Shown: positions 9,161-17,623 of the stretch, piece after piece | Layout: the number at the start of each line of letters is the position of its first letter | Position numbering within the stretch: position 1 is the stretch's first letter | From: Candidatus Limnocylindrales bacterium | GTDB lineage: Bacteria; Moduliflexota; Moduliflexia; Moduliflexales; JAUQPW01 | Reading direction: 5' to 3' | Length of the DNA: 64,000 nucleotides | Assembly (NCBI GenBank): GCA_035559535.1 | Contig: DATMBG010000010.1 | Location: forward strand, 26,359 to 90,358 | The notes under the pieces: model-generated | What the model was told of the DNA's origin: nothing | Databases searched by the model: none | What the model saw: the letters and a program-made list of their open reading frames with translations, nothing else | Position numbers and translations under genes: made by a program

Positions 9161-10560
9161 GTTGTAACCGGTCTAAACTTCCAAAAATAATTATGGTATC
9201 CTTCCCCTTCATGCAGCTTGCGGAAGGTCAGTTCTACTTCCATTCCTATATGAACCTGATCCGGTTCACAGTCTGTCATCTGGGCATAGAAGCGTCCTCC
9301 ACCTTCCAAATCTACCGTGACCATAACTACAGGAGGATTGGGTGTTGGAACCAGATAATCTTTTGTGAAAGTAAAAATCTTTCCCCTCGGATTGAGTCGG
9401 ACTTCCGTAAAAGCGTTTTGCGTATTACATTTCCAACAGATATACCGGGAGGGATACTGAATTGCTCCGCAAATCCGGCACTTCTGACCATAAAGTCGAA
9501 GGTTTTGCTTTTCTTCGCGCCAAAGGACAGGTAAAGAACTAAAAGGATTTAATCGCTCAACTTCAACCAACTTTCTAAACCGGAGATATTTTCCATACTG
9601 ATTCAAATTTTTCTTACGGTGCAACTGTTCTGCCAGGATTCTTGTTCCACTTTGGGACTTAATGTTCTCCGTCACTTCGAATAAAATGGCATCACTTCCT
9701 GACCCATAACTCAGCAGGACAATTTTTTCTCCCGGATTCGCCAATTCCAGAGCTGCGATCAACAAGAGAAAAGGATAAGCCGTACCGGTACATCCTATGG
9801 TATTTAAGAGAGGGTCCGGGAGATAGGCTTCTTTTTTAAATCCCAGGTCTTGAGAGAGACTTCGGAAGGTTCTGATGTCTGGGGCAAAGAAGAGGACTCT
9901 TGAAATATCGGTTTTATTCAAGCCCACTTTATTCAAAAGTCCTTCTAAAGCTCTTCTTATAAAAGTCCGATATCCATAGGTTTCAATAAATTTTTGATCT
10001 CCGGATTTCACATATCGTTGATCTTCCGTTCTCCAGACATCGAGAAAATCTTGAGAATAAGAATAAAACGCCTGGATTTCTGCAACGATGCCTTCTTTTC
10101 CTATAGCCAGTGCAGCACCGGCATCTCCCAGGGTTGCTTCAAACCCACTTCCCGGTTCTCCAAGCCGAATATCCGAAGCGGCTATGAGGATTTTATCTGC
10201 AGAGCCTGCCTTTACAGCATCATAAGCAGCTCGAAAAGCCTGGGTAGAGGCACGTAAGGAACCGCTAAAATCGGCCGTAAATAGATCGGTGCTTAAATCG
10301 CCAACGGTAGCCAGGAGGGTAGCATTTTGATGTTCCCGATAAGGCATCGAGGTCGAAGCATAATAAAGGCCTTGATAGGTTCTGGGGTCTTCATCCTTCA
10401 GACAGATTCGGATGGCTTCTGCGGCCAGAGTAAGGCTATCCTCATCGTAGTTAGCAACGGCCCGCTCTCCGGTAAAAGATTCCCCCCAGATCTGACTTAA
10501 TGTCTGACCATCAAGCCGATAATAGGGTATATAGGCTCCCCATCTGGTAATTCCGATCAT
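9133..10560 (-). CDS. HMG-CoA-synthase-like thiolase-fold protein fused to DUF35 OB-fold/zinc ribbon
   Basis: A 475-residue fusion. Residues 1 to about 330 are a thiolase-fold domain like HMG-CoA synthase/KAS III, with a GITRWGAYIPYYR start, an ANYDEDS motif, GSGFEATLGDAGAAL and a SYGSGSDAILF end. Residues about 345-465 are a DUF35 domain: a rubredoxin-like zinc ribbon (CRICG...CWKCN) followed by an OB fold (GKIFTFT.. VPTPNPPVV). The segment where the nucleophilic cysteine should lie reads DFSGSLRAST, with no Cys, so condensation chemistry of the normal kind is unlikely. DUF35 partners usually sit beside such enzymes as separate subunits; here they are one chain. The substrate is unknown. GGAGAGAAG directly precedes the ATG. 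Confidence 0.83.
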   Translation of the reverse strand: MIGITRWGAYIPYYRLDGQTLSQIWGESFTGERAVANYDEDSLTLAAEAIRICLKDEDPRTYQGLYYASTSMPYREHQNATLLATVGDLSTDLFTADFSGSLRASTQAFRAAYDAVKAGSADKILIAASDIRLGEPGSGFEATLGDAGAALAIGKEGIVAEIQAFYSYSQDFLDVWRTEDQRYVKSGDQKFIETYGYRTFIRRALEGLLNKVGLNKTDISRVLFFAPDIRTFRSLSQDLGFKKEAYLPDPLLNTIGCTGTAYPFLLLIAALELANPGEKIVLLSYGSGSDAILFEVTENIKSQSGTRILAEQLHRKKNLNQYGKYLRFRKLVEVERLNPFSSLPVLWREEKQNLRLYGQKCRICGAIQYPSRYICWKCNTQNAFTEVRLNPRGKIFTFTKDYLVPTPNPPVVMVTVDLEGGGRFYAQMTDCEPDQVHIGMEVELTFRKLHEGEGYHNYFWKFRPVTTTQESESRS

Positions 10561-10672
10561 CTTCTCTCCAAAGAAGGATCTCCATCCCCAAAGCTTTACT
10601 TTACTGGTACGACTAACCCCTCTATCACCATCCCTTACGGGACCTCGCTCAGGTTTTCACTCCATCTGATAC

Positions 10673-10882
10673 TTACTCTTCCAGGGTAAATCCGACCTTT
10701 ATTGTAACCTGCCAATAACCCACTCGACCATCTTCAATGGTCCCTCGGGTTTCAACGACCTGAAACCAGCGCAAGTGACGAACGGTTCTTGCCGCCCGGG
10801 TAAGGGCATTCTGGATGGCATCTTCTATAGAAGTGGTAGAAGAACCGGTTAGTTCAATCAATTTGTAAATATGGTCACCCAT
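10673..10882 (-). CDS. Dodecin, flavin-storage protein
   Basis: A 69-residue protein of the dodecin family. Dodecins assemble as hollow 12-mers in the cytoplasm that bind riboflavin, FMN or FAD (some bind coenzyme A). The family pattern is clear: [10 protein letters not shown] at the start, [10 protein letters not shown], then [14 protein letters not shown] with the tryptophan that stacks on the flavin ring, and [12 protein letters not shown] at the end. The ribosome binding site AGGAGG lies seven bases before the ATG. It sits 47 bases downstream of the HpcH/HpaI aldolase gene on the same strand. Confidence 0.93.
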   Translation of the reverse strand: MGDHIYKLIELTGSSTTSIEDAIQNALTRAARTVRHLRWFQVVETRGTIEDGRVGYWQVTIKVGFTLEE

Positions 10883-10929
10883 AAAAATTCCTCCTGGGTT
10901 GAAAGGGTTAATTTTTTAATAGAAAGCGA

Positions 10930-11802
10930 CTACCAGGGTACTTTTCTTCGGGTATATACCCGACCTATAGAGGCTACCTCGGCATTGGGAGCACTACAGA
11001 CCATGACCCCTTCATCGATCATGGCCGTAATATCCTCTTTGCTGACCTGGTTTAAAAAGAAAATACGGTTAGCTTTACAAAGATTCTTGACCTTTTCTCG
11101 GATATCGATCATTTCCTGAGGATAAGGAGGATCGTGCTGTTCAGGATAACCTAAGGCCATTCCCATGTCCCCAGGTCCCCATTCTGCAAAGGCAATTCCC
11201 GGAACGGCCAGGGTTTTTTCTGCGTTTTCCAGGGCTCTAAGGTTTTCTATCTTTACCCCCAAGAGAATTTCTCCTTCTGGATTGAGGGGCCATACGTCTG
11301 CTTTCCGCAAATATTCACTCTCACTAACTCCCCAGATTTTCGCTGCAGAAGCCTGTCCCCCATTACCTCTACGGCCCTGTCCCAGCCGATCTCCGACGCC
11401 GATCTTCTGAAAGGAATATCGTGTAGACTCCACCAATACTCTGACCGCTCCGGGGGTTTCGGCATGACAAAGCAGAATCCCATGAACTCCCTGGGCCAGT
11501 ACCTGCTTAACCATCCAGGCATTGGCCCGCATAACCATTTCGTCAGTTCCATCTGTGGGAAGCTCGACAATCACCGCGGGTGTACGATGCCCACTTGGGG
11601 TTGGTCCCCCGGCAACCAGACCTCGCATGAATTCGCCCAACGCTAAAATATCAAAGGGACCATGTTCTAAATCCAGGCGAATGGCATCCCCCCAGGTCTG
11701 GGCCATACGAACCCCATTTTCATAAGTAAGTTCTCCGGTGTTAACCAGGTAAATCGGTTGCCCTTGTTCCAGTAACTCCACGGCTTTATTAATTCTCGGC
11801 AT
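10930..11802 (-). CDS. HpcH/HpaI aldolase / citrate lyase family protein
   Basis: A class II, metal-dependent aldolase-type TIM barrel of about 290 residues. This family cleaves or forms 2-keto-3-deoxy acids using a divalent metal. Supporting features are the RLDLEHGPFD strand, ILLCHAETPG (metal region), LLGVKIENLRALEN (metal-binding Glu) and FAEWGPGDMGM (the metal-binding Asp loop, normally IGPxDL). The chosen start is the ATG at 11802 with AAAGGA upstream; a longer frame to 11847 has no ribosome binding site. The substrate is not deducible. Relatives work on sugar acids or aromatic-degradation products. Confidence 0.85.
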   Translation of the reverse strand: MPRINKAVELLEQGQPIYLVNTGELTYENGVRMAQTWGDAIRLDLEHGPFDILALGEFMRGLVAGGPTPSGHRTPAVIVELPTDGTDEMVMRANAWMVKQVLAQGVHGILLCHAETPGAVRVLVESTRYSFQKIGVGDRLGQGRRGNGGQASAAKIWGVSESEYLRKADVWPLNPEGEILLGVKIENLRALENAEKTLAVPGIAFAEWGPGDMGMALGYPEQHDPPYPQEMIDIREKVKNLCKANRIFFLNQVSKEDITAMIDEGVMVCSAPNAEVASIGRVYTRRKVPW

Positions 11803-12009
11803 AGCTTTTCCTTTCGTTAAAAAATTGAATAAAAGTAGTTGAACCAAATAAAGATGCTAACTTCCATCGATCCTACAACGATGAGCGTAAAGGCAATGAT
11901 AAGGGTAACATCCAGGATATTCCCCCTTCGTCCCGATATTCAGAGTTAGATGATACCTTCCATGGACCGGTAGGATGATCCACAAAGGTCCTGGGCTTCC
12001 CTTTGTCCC

Positions 12010-12417
12010 TTAGAGTTGGTCTCGGGACATGACAAAAGCATGGACCTTCCAAACGTCCTCAATCGAAAATAAGTTACTCCAGGCAGGCATATTTGTGCCT
12101 TTACGCCCGTTCATCACAGTTTCCAGGAACTGTTTATCGGTGAGCTTGGTTTTAAAAAGGTTGGGACCGGAGCCACCTCGGCTCTTATGGCATCCCACAC
12201 AACGGCTGCGGTAGATCCGTTCCCCCTCTTCGATTGCTTCCTTTTGTCCTAAATAAGGGTTCTTTAGCTCTTTACCTGTATTGACCTGGGTTTGTTCGTC
12301 TCCGGCAGCGAAACCCTTTATCAGGGATAACCCCAGGAGGAGAAAGGTGACAAGCCCAATCCTGGATTGTGTTATGCCAGACCGTTTCTTCACAAGATGT
12401 TTTTCCATTGGACTCAT
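12010..12417 (-). CDS. Periplasmic class I cytochrome c, probable electron acceptor of the PQQ dehydrogenase
   Basis: A 135-residue exported mono-heme cytochrome. After a basic N-terminus, one hydrophobic segment (about residues 19-38) ends at GFAAG, a likely signal peptidase site. The heme-binding motif CVGCH is at 73-77 and the likely axial methionine is in GTNMPAW (about residue 110). It lies 134 bases downstream of the PQQ dehydrogenase gene on the same strand, the usual place for its electron acceptor. The start is either the ATG at 12417 or the one at 12408; neither has a clear ribosome binding site. Confidence 0.88.
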   Translation of the reverse strand: MSPMEKHLVKKRSGITQSRIGLVTFLLLGLSLIKGFAAGDEQTQVNTGKELKNPYLGQKEAIEEGERIYRSRCVGCHKSRGGSGPNLFKTKLTDKQFLETVMNGRKGTNMPAWSNLFSIEDVWKVHAFVMSRDQL

Positions 12418-12551
12418 GGGACTAACGCTAGGTTGTTGACTCAGGGATAGAATTTTAATATCCGGCCCTGACCGGGTAACCGATGCTTTCTCTGAACTTA
12501 TCCGGGCTTAATTCCATTTTCAATTCCTGAGGGAGACAGGGCAGAGTTAAT

Positions 12552-14501
12552 TTACTCCTTTTTTATGGGTTCTGAGCCTTCTGTGGGTGGGAAGCCGTAA
12601 CCGGGCAAGACCCTGCCCCCCAGGGTAGCGCCGGGTTCTCCAACCTTTGGCAGGGCGCCTGGAATGGTAACCAGATTTGACCCGGACGGAACCCGGGGAG
12701 GACCCCCTCCGTCAAGGGCAAACACCCAGATGTTACCGGCCTTCGGTTCCGTGTAATAGAAAATCATATCCCCGCCGATACCACCCGAAGGTACCACGAC
12801 ATACTGGATCCCGTCGAGTTCATAGGTAATAGGACTTCCTATGATACCTGAACCGGTCTGGAACTGCCAGAGTACCGTGCCTGTGCGGGCATCGAGGGCC
12901 ATAAAGTAGCCTCGCATATCCCCGGTAAAGACAAGGCCACTCTGGGTTGTCACAGCACCGGCCCAGAATGGAGCGGGGCCGGTTACCTTCCAGACGATCT
13001 TCCTATTGACTACATCAAACCCTACAAAGTTACCGGTATTTTCGCTTCTTAAGTACTGTTGATAATCGGCGCCCAGATACCACTCCCCCTTCGTAGGGGG
13101 TGCAAATTTGTTCTCCGCCCAAAACTTGAGACCCATCGCCCAATCGTTGGACAGGAAGAAAATGTAATTGAGGTCGGTATTGTAAGCCAGCGGCTGCCAG
13201 TCAATGGCTCCTTCTAAGCTGGGTACAACCGGCGCAACCTCCGGACCACCGGACTGGGCTACCATGTCTGGATTTACCTTTGGCCGTCCGGTCTCAGGAT
13301 CCAAACCCAAAGTCCAGTTAATCCCGGGAACTATGGGTTCACCGTAGATGAATTTACCATTTGTACGGTCGAGAACATAGAAGAAGCCGTTCTTATCATA
13401 ATGCATTAAGGCCTTTACCTTCCTGCCTCCAAGGGTTACATCGGCAAGTACCGGGGTGCTGATGCTATCATAATCCCAACAGTCATGGGGGGTATACTGG
13501 AAGCCCCATTTGATCTTGCCGGTATCGGCATCCATGGCGATGGTCGCCGCCGTCCATTTATTATCACCCTGGCGGATGTGGCAATTCCAGGGCCCGGCAT
13601 TGCCTGTGTTCCAATAAACCAGATTGAGTTCTGGATCGAAGACCCCGGTTGTCCAGGTCGACCCTCCGCCGTTCTTCCAGGTATCTCCGGGCCAGGTTTC
13701 GTTCCCAGGCTCACCGGGTCCAGGAATGGTGTAGGTGGTCCACCGTAAATTACCGGTCTTCGCATCGTAAGCCTTAACGAAACCCCTTATGCCAAACTCA
13801 CCCCCCGCCACACCGGTGAGTACCATATCCTTGACCACCAACGGTGCGCCGGTAATGCTATATCCTTGTTCCCAGTCGATCACTTTAGTTTCCCAGACAA
13901 CTGCACCGGTATCTTTGTTGAGGGCTACCAGACGCGCATCCAGGGTACCGACATACACCATATCGCCAAGAAGTGCCACACCCCGGTTGTTAGATCCACA
14001 ACAATATACACGCTCCACATCCTTCGAGAGTTTAGGGTCATAGCTCCACTTCTTCACGCCGGTACGGGCATCAACTGCGAATACACGCGATTGATCGGCT
14101 GAAATATAAAGTACCCCATCATGAATCAACGGGGTTAGCTCCAGACCCCGATTCTCCCCACCCGTTGTAAATACCCATGCAGGACGAAGCCGATGCACAT
14201 TAGCAGGCGTAATTTGAGTGAGTGGAACATAGCGGTGACCCTCATAGGTCCGACTGTACATCAACCATTCTGAGGTGTTGGTATGTGCTTTAAGCAGGTT
14301 TTCATAGGTCACTTCACCTGCACCAGCCTTGGAATGGAAAAACCCGATAACTATTGCCATGATCATCACAAGGACACTCAAGATCTCCATGGCATACCCG
14401 GTAGCAGCTCCTTTACATCTCCCAACTACAGGGATTTCGGGCTTCAGTAAACCGGGTTTGTTACCCTCCCCCTTTTTCCAGAAATCTTTAAGCAGGGTCA
14501 T
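12552..14501 (-). CDS. PQQ-dependent alcohol dehydrogenase with lanthanide-type active site (XoxF/PedH-like)
   Basis: A 649-residue eight-bladed quinoprotein that oxidises alcohols (or aldehydes) in the periplasm and passes electrons to cytochrome c. Visible features include the adjacent-cysteine pair at 167-168 (YCCGSNNRG) that forms the disulfide ring over PQQ, repeated tryptophan-docking motifs (ADTGKIKW, DARTGTVLWQF) and the catalytic WDYD at 342-345. D343 is the general base. D345, two residues on, is the extra aspartate found in lanthanide-dependent enzymes in place of the small residue in calcium enzymes. A hydrophobic export segment is at about 42-60, preceded by an unusually long 38-residue leader. 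AAGGAGG before the ATG supports this start. Substrate unknown. Confidence 0.92.
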   Translation of the reverse strand: MTLLKDFWKKGEGNKPGLLKPEIPVVGRCKGAATGYAMEILSVLVMIMAIVIGFFHSKAGAGEVTYENLLKAHTNTSEWLMYSRTYEGHRYVPLTQITPANVHRLRPAWVFTTGGENRGLELTPLIHDGVLYISADQSRVFAVDARTGVKKWSYDPKLSKDVERVYCCGSNNRGVALLGDMVYVGTLDARLVALNKDTGAVVWETKVIDWEQGYSITGAPLVVKDMVLTGVAGGEFGIRGFVKAYDAKTGNLRWTTYTIPGPGEPGNETWPGDTWKNGGGSTWTTGVFDPELNLVYWNTGNAGPWNCHIRQGDNKWTAATIAMDADTGKIKWGFQYTPHDCWDYDSISTPVLADVTLGGRKVKALMHYDKNGFFYVLDRTNGKFIYGEPIVPGINWTLGLDPETGRPKVNPDMVAQSGGPEVAPVVPSLEGAIDWQPLAYNTDLNYIFFLSNDWAMGLKFWAENKFAPPTKGEWYLGADYQQYLRSENTGNFVGFDVVNRKIVWKVTGPAPFWAGAVTTQSGLVFTGDMRGYFMALDARTGTVLWQFQTGSGIIGSPITYELDGIQYVVVPSGGIGGDMIFYYTEPKAGNIWVFALDGGGPPRVPSGSNLVTIPGALPKVGEPGATLGGRVLPGYGFPPTEGSEPIKKE

Positions 14502-14788
14502 CGTTACCTCCTTTCCTCTGACCAGGACACGGTCTGTTACCCGACAAAGTTTTAACTTTTATCAATTGTTTGTAACTCCATGTCTCTGAGGCTTTTAATG
14601 GCCAACACCTTACCCTATGATAAAATTTTGTGTTATTTATAGCCCCTTACTCTCCGGCCTTAATTAGGTAAATCCACCTATTAGAATAGGATCCCACACC
14701 GCTCCTCCGAAGCCTGCCTTCCGGTGGGTTTTACTCCACAGGGGCTTATGTTTTTGTTATACTCCTCGAGGAATATCCGACAAGTCTT

Positions 14789-14816
14789 ATCCTAATTTTG
14801 ACTTAGAAAATGTCAA
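14789..14816 (-). promoter_or_regulatory. Candidate sigma-70 promoter upstream of the PQQ dehydrogenase
   Basis: On the minus strand, TTGACA (14816-14811) and TAGGAT (14794-14789) are separated by 16 bases. It would leave an untranslated leader of about 280 bases before the dehydrogenase ATG. The -10 box is only fair. Confidence 0.4.
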
Positions 14817-14966
14817 GAAAAAACGCGGAAGAAGCCAAGGAAGCAATCGAATCCAGTCCTTTGGATCCTCTTACCTCCTTGCCTTTAACAGGAGGGACAA
14901 CAGGACAAATGCCCGTTGCACCGGCATGAAGAACTCTTCAAAGGATTGCTTATCTTGATCATTAAA

Positions 14967-15110
14967 GGGGACAATCCCATACGCATCAAGCTAAGAAGGG
15001 GAAAAGCCTTATTTTCGGCCTGAACACCCCCCTTCCCCCCTCCAGGGGGGAATTAGGAATGTCCAGACCTTAGGTCTAATCCTTAACTTGAGGGGTATGG
15101 GAATAACCCC
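14967..15110. repeat. MITE-like element with ~31 bp terminal inverted repeats
   Basis: The ends 14967-14997 (starting GGGGACAATCCCATACGCAT) and 15080-15110 (complement starts GGGGTTATTCCCATACCCCT) agree at about 24 of 31 positions. The interior holds CTAAGAAGGGGAAAAGCC TTATTTTCGGCC followed by CCCCCTTCCCCCC/GGGGGG. The interior recurs at 37084-37160, and one end recurs in inverted sense at about 38202-38235. No coding capacity. The other part of the gap 14502-14966 shows only the promoter noted above and no gene. Confidence 0.6.
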
Positions 15111-15125
15111 CGATTATACCCTTAT

Positions 15126-17546
15126 TTAGTTTACGGGTTGTAGAACACCTCTTCCTTCTTCCTGCAGGGTACCTTGCCCTTGAACAGACGTTTGAAAATT
15201 TACCGTAACACGTAATGCTCTTAACCCCTGGATGCCTTGAAGATCCTCCAACTCCAAATCTTCTACTTCACCGGTCAGGTAACCGGTATCCTGGAGATAG
15301 TCGATATATTGCCGATATTCTTGAGCTTCTTTAGGTTGAGAATAAACAATGGCGATCTTACCGGGTTGAGTTAACCGCTCCTCCCCACCTTTAATCGTGG
15401 CTTTATCGATGCGTTTCTTCACAATTTCGTATCGGATGTTGTAGGCCCCATCCACATCGAATTGCTTTTCATCGATGCGGAACCGAATGGACATGGGCAT
15501 ATTCTGAACCAGGATCAAATGAGTTGTTTCTAAAGGAAGCTTCAAACTTCCTTTTAACTCTTCGGTTTTCCTGGCTATCCCACAGACCGTCATGAGCTGC
15601 CAGAGGCGAAGATTTTTCAAATAAAGTAAATCGAATTTTCCATCCTCAACCAGGGAGGCACCGATATAAATCCCGTGATCCACACCATCGGTTTTATGCT
15701 TTTCAAAATAGTGGGGAAACATAGCCTGGGCTTTTTCTTCTTCTTCATCGAGATAATCTGAGATGGTATCATTGATTCGGGCAACGCTTTCTTCAAAATC
15801 CTTCCGCTTACGATAGATAATTCCCAATTGTGGGTCCAGGGCAGATCGATAAGCCTGAATTTTATCCTGGATACCCGGACCGAAATCCTTCAAGGTATCG
15901 AACAGAGGCTCAACTTCCCGACGTAAGAAATCAAGCAAAGTGATTTCATCTCCGGAGCCCAGACTCACTTCTACTTTTGCTATTTTGTTATTGATCCGGT
16001 AAACAAGTTCATCGAGAATAGGAAGGGATTTATAACTCGCCGCCAGGAGAATAATTTCCCTGACCAGCGTCAGGTGCTCGATTAAATCAGCCTGAATCGC
16101 TGCATTACGCTGCGTAGAGGAGCCCCGGATATCTGTGGCCCCAAATAAGGGATAAACGTTATCGAATACAATCTGCTCTATTTCCTCGTGGATACCCCGA
16201 TTACGTTTCTCAATATAGTTAAGAACGGCTTTTCGAAAACGCCAATCTACCGAAGGATGGATGGCGGTGTACTTTTTCTTGATGATGGCCTGAACACGAT
16301 TATCCAGCTCTTCCATACTTCGATTAACGGCCACAGAGAACAAAGGAAGAACTTCCCCTAACTTCAGGGCATTTAAGGCATTCAGTCCGCCGGGGTTCGG
16401 GGATCCCAATTCCATGGTCCCGATCAGTTTATCCTGATAGTAGAGAGGCGCAACGATCATGCTTCGAATCCCTTGGGCGAGGATCTGATCTTCAACCGGC
16501 GAGCGATGGGGATAAGTTACAAGATCTTCAATGATTAGCAAATTCCCCTGTTTAACCGAACGTTCATAAATAGAACCGGCAAAGTCAGAAGTTTTAAAAT
16601 GTTGAGAATCGGAGAAGATACAACATTTCTCGAGTTTACGTCCATAATTAATCAGAAATACCTGATCCCCCTGGATAGCTGCAAGTCCCAACACCAGATC
16701 CGGTAACCTGAGGAGTGTTCTTAGCTTTTCCTGCAAGCTGCGGAATTTTTTATTGGAGACAATAGATTCCCTGTCTATCAAATCTCGCTTTAAAGATGAA
16801 AGAACCTCTTGATCTGTGACATCGGTAGCCGTAATGACCGTAAAACCGTGAAACTCAAAATTCTCAGGGGGTATGAGTTCCATCCAGGTCTTTAAGTTCG
16901 TCAGGTTATTGAAGAGGTATTTTTTTTCCTCATCGGTCAGGAGTTTGACTTCTCCGACTTTTTTTACCTCACAAAATCGTGGATCAAAGTTGAGCTTAAA
17001 GTGACGGTCTAATCCCGTTTCAGGATCTCGGGTTGTAAATATCAGAGGATATTCGAACTCAAATTTTACATCGTAAAACTTCTGGAGAATCTGGCTATAG
17101 GCTTTCAACAGGGTACCATAGGTCATGGCCCGCTCATCTAAATGCGTTCGGCCGATGAAGTTCTTATCTTCCATCAGAAATCGCTTAAAAGATGGCGTGG
17201 CATAGAAAATCCGGAAGTGATAAGGAATAATAGCCGCCAGATAATCTCGATCCCAAAAAGCCGGTGGAAAAACCAGAGTCATCAGCATATCTATGAGTTC
17301 TTTGTGCTTCTCGAGGATCGAGAGGTCTTCAATAGGACCTAATAACTCAGGTACCTTCTCTAATTCTTCTCGAACTTTTTTAATAAGGGGAGCCTTAAAG
17401 GCCTGATCCCAGGATCCGGTCTGATTCCAGAAGTCTATAAAGGGTGAGAAACTGAGGACACATTTAAAAGGAAACTTCCGGGTATTAGAGATCTGGATAA
17501 GGCTCTCGTCAAAAACCAGATTAAATTGTTTATTGATTGTAATCAT
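15126..17546 (-). CDS. Large GAF-domain protein of unknown function
   Basis: An 806-residue, apparently cytoplasmic protein with no signal peptide or membrane segment. A GAF domain occupies roughly residues 290-420: FRSLQEKLRTLLRLPDLVLGLAA, then SIYERSVKQGNLLIIEDL, SMIVAPLYYQDKLIGTMELGS. The 290 residues before it and 390 after it are largely helical and match no catalytic family that I recognise. GAF domains usually bind small ligands such as cyclic nucleotides or tetrapyrroles, but here no kinase, cyclase or output domain is joined. The gene stands alone between two intergenic gaps. The ribosome binding site is weak (GAAG). Relatives of similar length occur in Bacteroidetes, as far as I recall. 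Confidence 0.72.
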   Translation of the reverse strand: MITINKQFNLVFDESLIQISNTRKFPFKCVLSFSPFIDFWNQTGSWDQAFKAPLIKKVREELEKVPELLGPIEDLSILEKHKELIDMLMTLVFPPAFWDRDYLAAIIPYHFRIFYATPSFKRFLMEDKNFIGRTHLDERAMTYGTLLKAYSQILQKFYDVKFEFEYPLIFTTRDPETGLDRHFKLNFDPRFCEVKKVGEVKLLTDEEKKYLFNNLTNLKTWMELIPPENFEFHGFTVITATDVTDQEVLSSLKRDLIDRESIVSNKKFRSLQEKLRTLLRLPDLVLGLAAIQGDQVFLINYGRKLEKCCIFSDSQHFKTSDFAGSIYERSVKQGNLLIIEDLVTYPHRSPVEDQILAQGIRSMIVAPLYYQDKLIGTMELGSPNPGGLNALNALKLGEVLPLFSVAVNRSMEELDNRVQAIIKKKYTAIHPSVDWRFRKAVLNYIEKRNRGIHEEIEQIVFDNVYPLFGATDIRGSSTQRNAAIQADLIEHLTLVREIILLAASYKSLPILDELVYRINNKIAKVEVSLGSGDEITLLDFLRREVEPLFDTLKDFGPGIQDKIQAYRSALDPQLGIIYRKRKDFEESVARINDTISDYLDEEEEKAQAMFPHYFEKHKTDGVDHGIYIGASLVEDGKFDLLYLKNLRLWQLMTVCGIARKTEELKGSLKLPLETTHLILVQNMPMSIRFRIDEKQFDVDGAYNIRYEIVKKRIDKATIKGGEERLTQPGKIAIVYSQPKEAQEYRQYIDYLQDTGYLTGEVEDLELEDLQGIQGLRALRVTVNFQTSVQGQGTLQEEGRGVLQPVN

Positions 17547-17623
17547 ACTTCAACGATATGTTAAAATGGATAGAACGTCAAGGTAGATTTCAAGCCACTT
17601 TAATAGGTGGGATAGCCCGATTT

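Noticed and set aside
11817-11945. Short hydrophobic minus-strand frame (GNILDVTLIIAFTLIVVGS..) upstream of the HpcH/HpaI gene
   Set aside because: It looks like a membrane helix but has no ATG, GTG or TTG with a ribosome binding site in the right place; a TGA precedes it. Left uncalled.
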